Assembly: GCA_025363635.1 (NCBI GenBank)
Contig: JANYDL010000031.1
Span: forward strand, 1-49,799
Direction: 5' to 3'
Origin: Actinomycetes bacterium
GTDB taxonomy: Bacteria; Actinomycetota; Actinomycetes; Nanopelagicales; Nanopelagicaceae
Length of the DNA stretch: 49,799 nucleotides
Shown: positions 41,810-49,799 of the stretch, piece after piece
Layout of the letters: every line of letters begins with the position of its first letter
How positions within the stretch are numbered: position 1 is the first letter of the stretch
Made by a program: the position numbers and the translations under genes
The notes under the pieces: generated by a model
What the model was told of the DNA's origin: nothing
The model's database searches: none
The model's input: the letters and a program-made list of their open reading frames with translations, nothing else

Positions 41810-42946
41810 TTACCGACTTTCAATAGGAGTAAGAGCCAGGTCATCGGGACCGATATAATTCGCAGTGGGGCGAATAATTTTTCCGTCCACTCGCTGTTCC
41901 ATAACGTGAGCAGACCACCCTGTTGTTCGGGAGAGTACGAAGATCGGCGTAAAAAGCAACAGCGGAATTTCCATTGCGTCATACGCTACGGCCGAGAACC
42001 AATCCAGATTTGGAAACATTTTTTTTGTATCCCACATAACTTTTGCAATTCGCTGCGCAATTCCATATAACTTCAATGAATCTTCATCAGTTGAAAGTTC
42101 AGCCGCGATGGCCTTGATGATGTCACTTCGAGGATCTTCAATCGTGTACACAGGATGTCCAAATCCGATGATTACCTCTTTATTGGATATGCGATTTTCA
42201 ATATCGGCTTGAGCCTCATCAGGGTCGGTATATCGGCGCATAATTTCTAGAGCTACTTCATTTGCTCCTCCGTGTTTTGGACCACGAAGTGCTCCTATCC
42301 CGCCCGTTATGGCTGAGTACAGGTCAGAGCCAGTCCCAGCGATTACCCTTGACGTGAATGTCGAAGCATTAAATTCATGTTCAGCATAGAGTATTAATGA
42401 AACATGCATCGCTTTAATCCACGCCTGACTTGGCCGTTGGCCGTGGAGCAGGTGAAGAAAATGTCCACCGATAGAATCTTCTGCAGAATCCACAACTATT
42501 CTTCTTTCAGAATTCGAAAAGTGGAACCAATAAAGCAAAGCAGATGAGTAACTTGCGATCAGTCGATCAGCGGCTTCCCGAACGCCCGCTTCCGAATGAT
42601 CTGCTGCTTCTGGCGATTCGCACCCCAAGAATGAAACATAAGTGCGCAAAACATCCATGGGGTGCGCGGTCTTCGGAATTGACTCCAAAACGATCTTCAT
42701 CGCATCTGACAACCCGCGTGACTTTGCCAACTTCATTTTGTACGATTTGAGTTCTAGTTGGTTGGGCAAAGTTCCGTGTATGAGTAGGTGAGCGACTTCT
42801 TCAAACTCGCACCCTTGAGCAAGGTCCTTAATATCAAACCCGCGATAATGCAGATCATTTCCACTTTTTCCAACTGAACAAAGTGCTGTATTTCCAGCCA
42901 CCACACCTGAGAGCGCAACAGATTTCTTTGGTTTGAATTCAGACAT
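41810..42946 (-). CDS. prpC: 2-methylcitrate synthase / citrate synthase
   Basis: 378-residue citrate synthase-family enzyme joining propionyl-CoA and oxaloacetate. It shows [12 protein letters not shown], the catalytic His in [17 protein letters not shown] and in [13 protein letters not shown], the GFGHPVY motif, and the Asp region [10 protein letters not shown] preceded by [10 protein letters not shown]. The short type and operon with prpB and prpD favour methylcitrate synthase over housekeeping citrate synthase. ATG at 42946 has AGAAGAG upstream; the TTG at 42958 overlapping prpB is less likely. Confidence 0.93.
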   Translation of the reverse strand: MSEFKPKKSVALSGVVAGNTALCSVGKSGNDLHYRGFDIKDLAQGCEFEEVAHLLIHGTLPNQLELKSYKMKLAKSRGLSDAMKIVLESIPKTAHPMDVLRTYVSFLGCESPEAADHSEAGVREAADRLIASYSSALLYWFHFSNSERRIVVDSAEDSIGGHFLHLLHGQRPSQAWIKAMHVSLILYAEHEFNASTFTSRVIAGTGSDLYSAITGGIGALRGPKHGGANEVALEIMRRYTDPDEAQADIENRISNKEVIIGFGHPVYTIEDPRSDIIKAIAAELSTDEDSLKLYGIAQRIAKVMWDTKKMFPNLDWFSAVAYDAMEIPLLLFTPIFVLSRTTGWSAHVMEQRVDGKIIRPTANYIGPDDLALTPIESR

Positions 42947-42954
42947 AACTCTTC

Positions 42955-43821
42955 TCAATCCTCTTTGCTATTGAATTCATCTAGTGCACGTTCGTAGTCG
43001 TAATAGTTAATGCGATCGTAGAGCTCTTCGCGAGTCTGCATTTCATCCACTACTTCGGATTGAGTCCCATTCTTACGGATCGACTCAAATGTCTTTTCGG
43101 CAGCCTTATTCATAGATCGAAATGCTGAAAGTGGATAGAGAACCATGGATACACCGCTGCGACCCAGCTCCTCGACCGAATATAAGGGCGTAAGGCCGAA
43201 TTCGGTGATGTTGGCCAAAATTGGTGCATCAAGTTTTGACGAAAAGTGTTTGTAGGTTGCTAAATCTGCGATTGCTTCTGGAAATATCGCGTCTGCACCC
43301 GCCTCTAGATAGGCGTGGGCTCGATCTAGAGTCGCGTTGATCCCCTCAATTGCGAGAGCGTCAGTTCGCGCCATGATCATGAAAGAAGAATCGGTGCGTG
43401 CATCAACAGCGGCTTTAATGCGATCGACCATTTCAGCTTTGGTGACCACCTCTTTATTGGGTCGATGTCCGCATCTTTTCGCACCGATCTGATCTTCTAT
43501 GTGCATGCCTGCGGCGCCATTCTTAATCAGCGATCGCACTGTGCGTCCGATGTTAAACGCCGAAGGTCCGAAACCTGTATCCGCATCTACCAAAAGCGGG
43601 AGATCACACACGTCAGTAATTCTTCGGACGTCGATAAGGACATCTTCAAGATTGGTAATTCCAAGATCCGGAACTCCGAGTGATCCAGCGGCTACCCCAC
43701 CACCAGAAAGATAGATGGCTTTGAAACCAGCCCTCTTCGCAAGGAGTGCATGGTTTGCATTGATGGTTCCTACAATTTGAAGTGGCCACTCAGAAGCGAG
43801 TGCAGATTGCAATCTGCTCAC
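42955..43821 (-). CDS. prpB: 2-methylisocitrate lyase
   Basis: 288-residue lyase splitting 2-methylisocitrate into pyruvate and succinate. It has [18 protein letters not shown], the metal-binding VDADTGFG, the active-site Cys motif [10 protein letters not shown], and MIMARTDA, all typical of PrpB. GTG at 43821 overlaps the bdhA stop by 4 nt (GTGA), the usual coupling here; a TTG at 43833 is the other option. Confidence 0.94.
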   Translation of the reverse strand: MSRLQSALASEWPLQIVGTINANHALLAKRAGFKAIYLSGGGVAAGSLGVPDLGITNLEDVLIDVRRITDVCDLPLLVDADTGFGPSAFNIGRTVRSLIKNGAAGMHIEDQIGAKRCGHRPNKEVVTKAEMVDRIKAAVDARTDSSFMIMARTDALAIEGINATLDRAHAYLEAGADAIFPEAIADLATYKHFSSKLDAPILANITEFGLTPLYSVEELGRSGVSMVLYPLSAFRSMNKAAEKTFESIRKNGTQSEVVDEMQTREELYDRINYYDYERALDEFNSKED

Positions 43822-44624
43822 TGTGCGGTCCAACCACCATCAACCGGAATTGCTGCTCCAGTTATATTGTGCGCCGCCTTATCGCAAAGCCAGAGAGTGA
43901 GCGCTCCTATCTCTTCAGGAGAGGACATTCTCTTACTCGGTTGCTTCTCGCTGAGCAGATCGGCGATCCCAGCAACTCTATCGCCACCATGTTTATCGAC
44001 CCGTGTCTGAATCTGTGGCTCTATGAGTTCGGTTCCAACCCAGCCGGGACAAATTGCATTTACCGTGAGTCCACCAGTTTGCGACGAACCCACATTCGCG
44101 CATTCGAGAGCAGCAACTTTAGTCAGACCCACAACTCCATGCTTTGCGGCAACGTAAGGCGACTTAGCCATCGAGGCGACAAGTCCATGAACCGAGGCAA
44201 TATTTATTACTCTCCCGAATTCGCGCTCTTTCATGCCAGGAAGGAGCAGTCGCATTGTGTCGAAATATGAAGAAAGATTTATAGCAATGATGTCATTCCA
44301 TTTGCTTCGCGGCATGTCTTCTATATTTGCAGTGTGCTGAATGCCTGCATTATTCACGAGGATATCCACCGCGCCACCGGATAATATTTTTCCAATGACA
44401 CTTTCCGTTGCATCACAATCTCGAAGATCGCTCACATAACTTTCAACTCTCGCAGCACCCGCTGCTCGCACCGCGGCTTCACCCCTTGCAACCACCTCTG
44501 CATCACCGAGCCCAAGAAGAACTAATTCTGCCCCTTCACTTGCAAGCGCCGATGCAATTCCCAGGCCTATCCCTTGAAATGATCCAGTTACAAATGCTCG
44601 TTTACCTTCTAAACGCCCGCTCAT
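43818..44624 (-). CDS. bdhA: 3-hydroxybutyrate dehydrogenase
   Basis: 268-residue short-chain dehydrogenase oxidising D-3-hydroxybutyrate to acetoacetate. Beyond the generic GSFQGIGLG cofactor site and YVAAK active site it has family-specific [63 protein letters not shown] and PVDGGWTAQ. These closely match bacterial 3-hydroxybutyrate dehydrogenases. It overlaps both neighbours by 4 nt, so it is translated with the hydrolase upstream and prpB downstream. It may also act on 3-hydroxyvalerate. Confidence 0.9.
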   Translation of the reverse strand: MSGRLEGKRAFVTGSFQGIGLGIASALASEGAELVLLGLGDAEVVARGEAAVRAAGAARVESYVSDLRDCDATESVIGKILSGGAVDILVNNAGIQHTANIEDMPRSKWNDIIAINLSSYFDTMRLLLPGMKEREFGRVINIASVHGLVASMAKSPYVAAKHGVVGLTKVAALECANVGSSQTGGLTVNAICPGWVGTELIEPQIQTRVDKHGGDRVAGIADLLSEKQPSKRMSSPEEIGALTLWLCDKAAHNITGAAIPVDGGWTAQ

Positions 44625-45523
44625 ATTTTCGCCTCACCACAAATTAAGTTCACGCATTTTTCTGCACCATACGTATTAATTACCAAATCGTAATGATTTG
44701 TATCAGCGACTGTTTCAAGTCTAACTTTCGGAAACTTTGTGAGTTCGGCCGTCAAAATAGGCCAGGGGTATAGCGCCGTCTCTTCATTTTGTAATCCCCG
44801 CTCTGCACGAATAAGTAGGACTTCGTCTTTCAGATTCTTTAAGGTTTCCTGATTCAAGTCGAAGGCCCTGAAATTCTCCGCGGTGTCATCCTGAACGGAC
44901 TTGGGATTCACACTCGATTTCATCACGGGAGGCTTTCCTCGAAGATCGTAATCAACATATTCATCGAGTCCGGTCGACCAGCCACGCACAAAGGCTGGTT
45001 GTACCTTCCAATATTCGCGGTACGCCTGCTTGGACTCATATGTCATCGCAAGTCGAGCAAATGCTGGACCGAGAACGTAACCGATAACTTGCTCAATGGT
45101 CACACCTTCGGGAAGTGGGAATTGAATCCCGCCGTCTATCATGACCAATCTCTTGACTCGCTCTGGGGCTATCCCAAGAAGTGCTACCCCAACGAAAGCT
45201 CCGCTCGAGTGACCTATTACATCCATGGATGCAAAGCCCAAATGATCCATTACGGCGATTAAATCTTTTACATGCGCTCTCTGTCCAAATGGCCCCGGTA
45301 GATCACTTGAATCACCTCGACCTCTCAGGTCCACCGCATACGGTGAAAGCCCTCGCTCAATGAGTCCCTGAGCAATCCACTGCCATGCGCGGTTCGAGGA
45401 AGTAATTCCGTGGATGAGGAGTACTGGGTGGCCACCATCTGCTCCATAGCGAAACACCGCTAAATTCCCGCCATCTACTGGAACGTTGATTTTCATTTCC
45501 GGCAAGAAAACATCGTTATTCAT
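44621..45523 (-). CDS. alpha/beta hydrolase
   Basis: 300-residue cytoplasmic hydrolase. VLLIHGITSSNRAW gives the oxyanion region, DLRGRGDSS the family marker, DVIGHSSGAF the nucleophile Ser (about 103), and ADTNHYDLVI the catalytic His near the end. The lid region (about 135-220) is long. GATAGT (45530-45535, minus strand) ends 6 nt before the ATG, so it is probably leaderless. It is the first gene of the operon with bdhA and prpBCD, which suggests it cleaves an ester or lactone giving hydroxy acids, for instance oligomers of 3-hydroxybutyrate/valerate. That is inference. Confidence 0.85.
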   Translation of the reverse strand: MNNDVFLPEMKINVPVDGGNLAVFRYGADGGHPVLLIHGITSSNRAWQWIAQGLIERGLSPYAVDLRGRGDSSDLPGPFGQRAHVKDLIAVMDHLGFASMDVIGHSSGAFVGVALLGIAPERVKRLVMIDGGIQFPLPEGVTIEQVIGYVLGPAFARLAMTYESKQAYREYWKVQPAFVRGWSTGLDEYVDYDLRGKPPVMKSSVNPKSVQDDTAENFRAFDLNQETLKNLKDEVLLIRAERGLQNEETALYPWPILTAELTKFPKVRLETVADTNHYDLVINTYGAEKCVNLICGEAKI

Positions 45524-45684
45524 GGGGTAACTATCTCGCGATACTGAGTGGAATGGAAAGGATTCATACGTTAATTCGATAACAAAAGGTTATGGCGTAA
45601 TTGCTTCAAGTTTCCACTTCTCATATGTAAACTCGCGCTAGCCCTTCGCCAATCGATCGGCTCTGAAAATTAGGAGAAGAGTGA

Positions 45685-46857
45685 ATGCGTAAGCACACCT
45701 CGTTCATGAGATTTGGAATTACAGCGCTCTCAATCGCTGTACTCATTCCAGCTGGTCTCTCGGTCCCTGCACAGGCAGCGTCCGAAATAAAGATCGGTGT
45801 TATCACCTCGACCTCGGGTCCCTTGAAGTCCTATGGAGATGCTTATACAGATGCCCTTGAGTGGGGACTGAAGTACTACACCGGTGGCAAGATGAGCGTC
45901 AACGGCGCCAAATTAGTTCTCACAAAGAAAGATGATGGCGCAGATCCAGCATCAGCGACCGCATCATTCAAAGAGATGGTTGGTAACGGCACAAAAATCA
46001 TTGTCGGTACAGCATCTTCTGGAGTGGCTCTGACTCTGGGACCATTGGCTGCGCAAAATAAGATTCTTTATATTTCTGGCCCAGCCAAGAATGACTTAGT
46101 AACAAGTAGCGCTAATAAATATGTATTCCGCTCAGGAAATACATCAAAGCAAGATCTGGCACCACTGGCTGGCATCAAGCCAATCAAAGGCAAGAAAGTC
46201 ATTCTCTTTGTCGAGGACAATGCATTTGGTGCCGGAAATATTGCGGCTGCTCGTGCTCTCCTTGGACCAAAGGGAGCTCTCTTTGAAGAAGTGAAGGTCT
46301 CCACAACGGCTACCGATTTCACTCCGTATTCCAAGAAGGCGCTGGATGCGAAGGGTGCTTATATCTTTATTGCATGGTCGAATGCTCTTACTGCTGGAGG
46401 AATGCTCACTTCGCTCAAGCAGCAAGGTGTATTTGCCACAACACGCCCAATTACAGGTCTTGCTGGAGTGGCTTCATATGACATTTATGGAACTCTCTTT
46501 GACGGATCCAATTCAATTCTCACCAATAGTTACTTCCCGGGAGTTATTCCTAATAAAGTAGCTACGCAACTTGCCTCAGATTATGCAGCCGCAGGAAAGT
46601 CTCAAGATCTTTTCACCGATGCTGGTGTAAATGCTGCTCAGATGATTCTGCGCGCTCTTTACAATAATAAAGGCGTCGATGTTCAAACAGCGATCTCCAA
46701 TCTAGAGGGTTGGACTTTCTCTGGAATTAAGGGACTCACTAAAGTGCGTGCCGATGACCACGTTTTGATCATGCCAATGTTCTTGGTGAGCTTGGTTAAG
46801 AATGGTTCCCACTATCAACCGGTGCTTCTCACAACACTTCGAAATGTTTCACCTTAA
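45685..46857 (+). CDS. ABC importer substrate-binding protein, Liv type
   Basis: 390-residue exported binding protein of the branched-chain amino acid/amide family (type-1 fold, LivJ-like). A signal peptide (about 1-31, ending AQA) is followed by IKIGVITSTSGPLKSYGDAYTDALEWGL, KLVLTKKDDGADPASATASFKEM, IVGTASSGVAL and VFRSGNTSKQDL, the classic lobe-1 pattern. AGGAGA precedes the ATG. Its own strong terminator separates it from the livGFHM genes, giving higher expression of the binding protein. Liv-family proteins bind amino acids, amides, urea or aromatic and short-chain acids. The divergent hydrolase-bdhA-prp operon hints at an organic acid. Confidence 0.9.
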   Translation: MRKHTSFMRFGITALSIAVLIPAGLSVPAQAASEIKIGVITSTSGPLKSYGDAYTDALEWGLKYYTGGKMSVNGAKLVLTKKDDGADPASATASFKEMVGNGTKIIVGTASSGVALTLGPLAAQNKILYISGPAKNDLVTSSANKYVFRSGNTSKQDLAPLAGIKPIKGKKVILFVEDNAFGAGNIAAARALLGPKGALFEEVKVSTTATDFTPYSKKALDAKGAYIFIAWSNALTAGGMLTSLKQQGVFATTRPITGLAGVASYDIYGTLFDGSNSILTNSYFPGVIPNKVATQLASDYAAAGKSQDLFTDAGVNAAQMILRALYNNKGVDVQTAISNLEGWTFSGIKGLTKVRADDHVLIMPMFLVSLVKNGSHYQPVLLTTLRNVSP

Positions 46858-46876
46858 CTAACTAATCAGTAAGAGA

Positions 46877-46916
46877 AGAAGCCTGGCGCTAAATCATCAA
46901 GCGCCAGGCTTCTTTT
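46877..46916 (+). terminator. Rho-independent terminator after the Liv binding protein
   Basis: A perfect 14 bp stem, AGAAGCCTGGCGCT (46877-46890) with AGCGCCAGGCTTCT (46900-46913), 9 nt loop, then TTTT. It lies between the binding-protein gene and the ATPase/permease genes and should reduce read-through into them. Confidence 0.92.
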
Positions 46917-46990
46917 ATGCCAATTTTTGCCACTTTTAAGTAGGATATCGCCACAACTTAAGAACCCAACCTCCACTCAAAAGGAATTCA

Positions 46991-47743
46991 ATGACTTCAG
47001 CATTTTCGATAGAAGATTTGAGTCTTTCCATTGGAGGAGCGCTGATTCTCGAGGGCATCACCCTTGACGTCAATGAAAATGAGACCCTCGGTATTATCGG
47101 TCCGAATGGTGCGGGTAAGACTTCCCTTTTCAATTTACTCTCGGGAATTCGAAAACCAACTCGTGGAAAAATCCGTCTCGGCCCCACAGATATCACCCAC
47201 ATGAGTGTTCACCGCCGAGCCCAACTTGGAATTGCAAGGACTTTTCAAACGTCAAGTATTTTCACTAATTTAACTCTCTTAGAAAATGTTCGGATTGCTG
47301 CGCAAGCAGCCAGTGGAAAATCAATGAATTTCACACGAAACGCATATAAGTTTGAAGAAATAGTTGCTCAGTCTTACGAATTGCTTGATCACGTTGGACT
47401 AAAAACACAGGCCCTTCAACGAGCAGGATCGCTTTCTCATGGTGACAAACGCCTCCTTGAAATAGCACTCGTGCTGGCTTCCAAAGCGAAAATTGTCCTT
47501 CTCGATGAGCCTATGGCTGGAATGAGCGTCGAGAACGTCCCCGCCCTTGTTGAAATAATTAGGACGCTTGCAACCGTGCACAAGAAAACTGTCCTTATCG
47601 TTGAACATCACATGGAAGTAATTTTGGGTTTAGCCGATCGAATCGCGGTACTTAATTACGGCGAACTCCTTGTCTGTGATACTCCGGACGCAGTGATCGC
47701 AAACCCGATAGTGCAAAGTGCATATCTAGGTGTAAATCTATGA
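46991..47743 (+). CDS. ABC importer ATPase, LivG type
   Basis: 250-residue ATPase. Walker A GPNGAGKTS, RTFQTSSIFTNLTLLENV (the LivG Q-loop region), signature LSHGDKRLLEIALVLAS, Walker B IVLLDEPMAGMS and switch VEHHMEV. The LSHGDxRxLEIA form is typical of LivG. AAGGA precedes the ATG. It overlaps the LivF-type gene by 4 nt. Confidence 0.92.
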   Translation: MTSAFSIEDLSLSIGGALILEGITLDVNENETLGIIGPNGAGKTSLFNLLSGIRKPTRGKIRLGPTDITHMSVHRRAQLGIARTFQTSSIFTNLTLLENVRIAAQAASGKSMNFTRNAYKFEEIVAQSYELLDHVGLKTQALQRAGSLSHGDKRLLEIALVLASKAKIVLLDEPMAGMSVENVPALVEIIRTLATVHKKTVLIVEHHMEVILGLADRIAVLNYGELLVCDTPDAVIANPIVQSAYLGVNL

Positions 47744-48438
47744 ACGCACTGACAGTTAAAGATCTTCATGTTTTCATCCAAGGTTCGCACATACTTCAGG
47801 GCGTCAACTTCGAAGTACCGGAGAATCAAGTTACAGCTCTTTTGGGGCGCAACGGCGTAGGCAAATCAACAACTTTGAAAGCAATCATGGGTCTTTACCC
47901 ATCAACTGGGTCGGTCTTTCTCTTTGATAAAGAACTCAATGGAGTACCCACTCACAAAATAGCGCGCGGTGGGGTCGGATATGTCCCCGAGGATCGTGAC
48001 ATCTTTTCAACTCTGACTGTTAAGGAAAATTTGAATCTTGCTGCGCACGGCGATGATGCCAATTTTGAATTGGCATACTCTCTCTTCCCTGAACTCCAAA
48101 GCCGCGGCGGACAACGAGCAGGAACACTTTCTGGCGGACAACAACAAATGGTTGCAATTGCGCGGCCACTTTTAAACAGAAATCAGATTCTGCTCGTCGA
48201 TGAACCCACCAAAGGTCTAGCTCCAAAACTCGTTGCAGAGGTGGCGGATGCGCTAGCGCTCGTGGCGCGAAAGAGCACCATGCTTGTTGTGGAACAGAAT
48301 CTTGCTCTCGTAAAAAGGATTGCACAATTTGTTGTTGTTATGGATCAAGGGCGAGTGATCTTTGAAGGTGGCCCAGAGCATTTGCATGATGAGGAATTTG
48401 TGCACTCTATGCTCGGGGTAAGTGGGGGCCACAAGTAA
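47740..48438 (+). CDS. ABC importer ATPase, LivF type
   Basis: 232-residue ATPase, second of the pair. Walker A GRNGVGKST, GVGYVPEDRDIFSTLTVKENL (the PE-rich LivF segment), signature LSGGQQQMVAIARPLL, Walker B ILLVDEPTKGLAP and VEQNL, typical of LivF. Coupled to the LivG-type gene by ATGA; the permease starts directly after its stop. Confidence 0.93.
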   Translation: MNALTVKDLHVFIQGSHILQGVNFEVPENQVTALLGRNGVGKSTTLKAIMGLYPSTGSVFLFDKELNGVPTHKIARGGVGYVPEDRDIFSTLTVKENLNLAAHGDDANFELAYSLFPELQSRGGQRAGTLSGGQQQMVAIARPLLNRNQILLVDEPTKGLAPKLVAEVADALALVARKSTMLVVEQNLALVKRIAQFVVVMDQGRVIFEGGPEHLHDEEFVHSMLGVSGGHK

Positions 48439-49320
48439 ATGGATACTTTCATACTAATTTCGATTACTGGCGTCGGCCTTGGCGCTTTATATTTTCTTGT
48501 GGCCTCGGGATTATCACTTATTTATGGCCTAATGGGAGTGCTCAACTTTGCGCACGGAACCTTTTTGAGTATTGGCGCATATGTTGGACTATGGTTTTCG
48601 ACCCAAGTAGTTCACACAAGCAACACCTGGACATTCTTTGGGGCAATGTTTGTTGGTGGCCTGGGCGGTGGATTATTTGCACTAGTTGTTGAACGTCTGG
48701 TGATCACAAGGCTTTATGAAAGACATATTGATCAAGCCCTAGTGACCGTCGGAGTTGCTCTCGTCGTCGGCGCAGTGCTCGGAGGTTGGTTCACAAACGA
48801 TTTACGACTTCTGCCTACTCCCGCATGGTTCATCAATATCATAAAGATACGCGGTGCGATCATTCCCGTTGATCGCTTCCTCTACATTGGAGTAGCAGGA
48901 TTTCTTCTCGTCCTTATGCTCGCGATTCTAAAGTTCACAAGGATTGGTCTGATCATTCGTGCCGGAGTTGAGAATCGGCAGATGGTCACCGCGCTGGGCA
49001 TCAATGTTCGACTTGCATTTAGCGCAGTCTTCTTTCTCGGCGGTTTTGCTGCGGGCGTCGGCGGCGTCCTTACCGCTGCCTATCAAAACGGAGTGTCTCC
49101 GCTGACCGCTGGAACATGGTTGATTTACGGATTTATCGTGGTCGTAGTGGGTGGCATGGGGTCAATCGGTGGGAGCGCCCTTGCAGCACTTCTCATCGGC
49201 ATTACTCAACAATTCGCGAATTACTACATTCCTGGACTGGGTGACTTTGTCATCGTCTTCCTCTTGGCTGCAGTTCTACTCACTAAGCCACAAGGACTGT
49301 TGGGAAAGGTGAGTGCCTAA
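48439..49320 (+). CDS. ABC importer permease, LivH type
   Basis: 293-residue permease with about eight hydrophobic helices. ASGLSLIYGLMGVLNFAHG near the N-terminus, LGINVRLAFSAVFFLGGFAAGVGGVL and VVVGGMGSIGGSALAALLIG in the C-terminal half are conserved LivH features. It starts with the base after the LivF stop and is directly followed by livM. Together they form the channel. Confidence 0.93.
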   Translation: MDTFILISITGVGLGALYFLVASGLSLIYGLMGVLNFAHGTFLSIGAYVGLWFSTQVVHTSNTWTFFGAMFVGGLGGGLFALVVERLVITRLYERHIDQALVTVGVALVVGAVLGGWFTNDLRLLPTPAWFINIIKIRGAIIPVDRFLYIGVAGFLLVLMLAILKFTRIGLIIRAGVENRQMVTALGINVRLAFSAVFFLGGFAAGVGGVLTAAYQNGVSPLTAGTWLIYGFIVVVVGGMGSIGGSALAALLIGITQQFANYYIPGLGDFVIVFLLAAVLLTKPQGLLGKVSA

Positions 49321-49799
49321 ATGTTACGTTGGAAATATTCTCGCCCACTTCTCAGCGTATTTGTTGCTCTATTAGCAGTCGGTCCTCTCTTCAACTTTGG
49401 ACCTCTTCGAGGACCAGGACTGCAACAGACACTTGCCGTTGCTTTTTTGTATGGGGCGCTAGCGCTAACTTACGATCTTCTTTTCGGCTTCACTGGACTT
49501 TTGTCATTTGGGCACGCACTCTTTTTTGCCAGCGGCATGTATCTCACAACAATCTTTGTTAATACCAGCCATATTAATCTCTTTCTCTCTTCATTCATGG
49601 CAATAGGGATTACAGGTATTTTGGCAATTTTGATCGGCTCCGCTTCTCTTCGCACTAAAGGGATAACTTTCGCCATGGTGACCTTGGCTTTTGGCCAAGC
49701 AGGGCACGTGATTATCAGTAGAAACTTTGGCAATTTAACAAATGGCGAGAACGGCTTGCCCATCAATGCCGATCGCATACCGCAAATCTTCATCGGCGT
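49321..49799 (+). CDS. ABC importer permease, LivM type, cut by window edge
   Basis: The frame from ATG at 49321 stays open to the last base, so only about the first 159 residues are seen. They contain LQQTLAVAFLYGALALTYDLLFGFTGLLSFGHALFF, the typical LivM segment, and at least four hydrophobic helices. It follows the LivH stop without a gap. The rest lies beyond the window. Confidence 0.9.
   Translation, partial: MLRWKYSRPLLSVFVALLAVGPLFNFGPLRGPGLQQTLAVAFLYGALALTYDLLFGFTGLLSFGHALFFASGMYLTTIFVNTSHINLFLSSFMAIGITGILAILIGSASLRTKGITFAMVTLAFGQAGHVIISRNFGNLTNGENGLPINADRIPQIFIG

Noticed and set aside
1-49799. tRNA, rRNA and CRISPR
   Set aside because: No cloverleaf with a GGTTCGAAT-like arm, no rRNA signature and no regularly spaced repeats were found by eye.

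Overview
The window looks like a piece of an actinobacterial chromosome, most likely a streamlined aquatic lineage resembling the acI group (Nanopelagicales). This is an inference from gene content and style, not a database match. The evidence is moderate GC, very tight operons with 1-4 nt overlaps, many genes whose -10 hexamer lies exactly 6 nt before the start codon (leaderless mRNAs), an actinobacterial decaprenyl-phosphoarabinose set (DprE1, DprE2, UbiA-type DPPR synthase), a methylcitrate cycle, and several small secreted Cys-module or Ser/Thr/Pro-rich proteins.

Layout. 1-1000: a decayed IS30-family transposase with short repeats. 1022-3773 (-): an SsuABC/TauABC-like ABC importer, divergent from 3914-6225 (+), a CitA/DcuS-type sensor kinase and its response regulator. 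6331-9921 (+): small secreted proteins, a membrane GT2 glycosyltransferase, and a frameshifted second copy of the first small secreted gene. 9945-14073 (-): phosphodiester glycosidase, dprE2, dprE1 and DPPR synthase in one operon. 14084-16561 (-): an LpqC-like esterase, an unknown protein and a fibronectin-III protein.

16706-33729 is the most interesting block. It holds a divergent transaldolase, a TPR protein, a NagB-like sugar isomerase, a divergent ROK kinase and a glycerophosphodiesterase fused to an inositol monophosphatase. It continues with a four-gene ABC importer, two IolE/IolI-like TIM barrels, a cytoplasmic GH63-like glycosidase, a second ROK (polyphosphate-glucokinase-like) kinase, IolB, IolD and an IolG-like dehydrogenase. 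Read together, these genes suggest import of an inositol-containing head group (for example glycerophosphoinositol or a glycosylated form), release of myo-inositol inside the cell, and entry into the inositol catabolic pathway. IolC, IolJ and IolA are not in the window.

33779-34681 encodes TrhO. 35089-36111 is a secreted SGNH protein. 36254-40343 is a two-gene FtsX-type exporter with a two-domain ATPase whose second nucleotide site looks degenerate. 40344-45523 (-) is an operon of alpha/beta hydrolase, 3-hydroxybutyrate dehydrogenase, prpB, prpC and prpD. It is divergent from 45685-49799 (+), a Liv-type ABC importer (SBP, LivG, LivF, LivH, LivM) cut by the window edge. No tRNA, rRNA or CRISPR array was seen.
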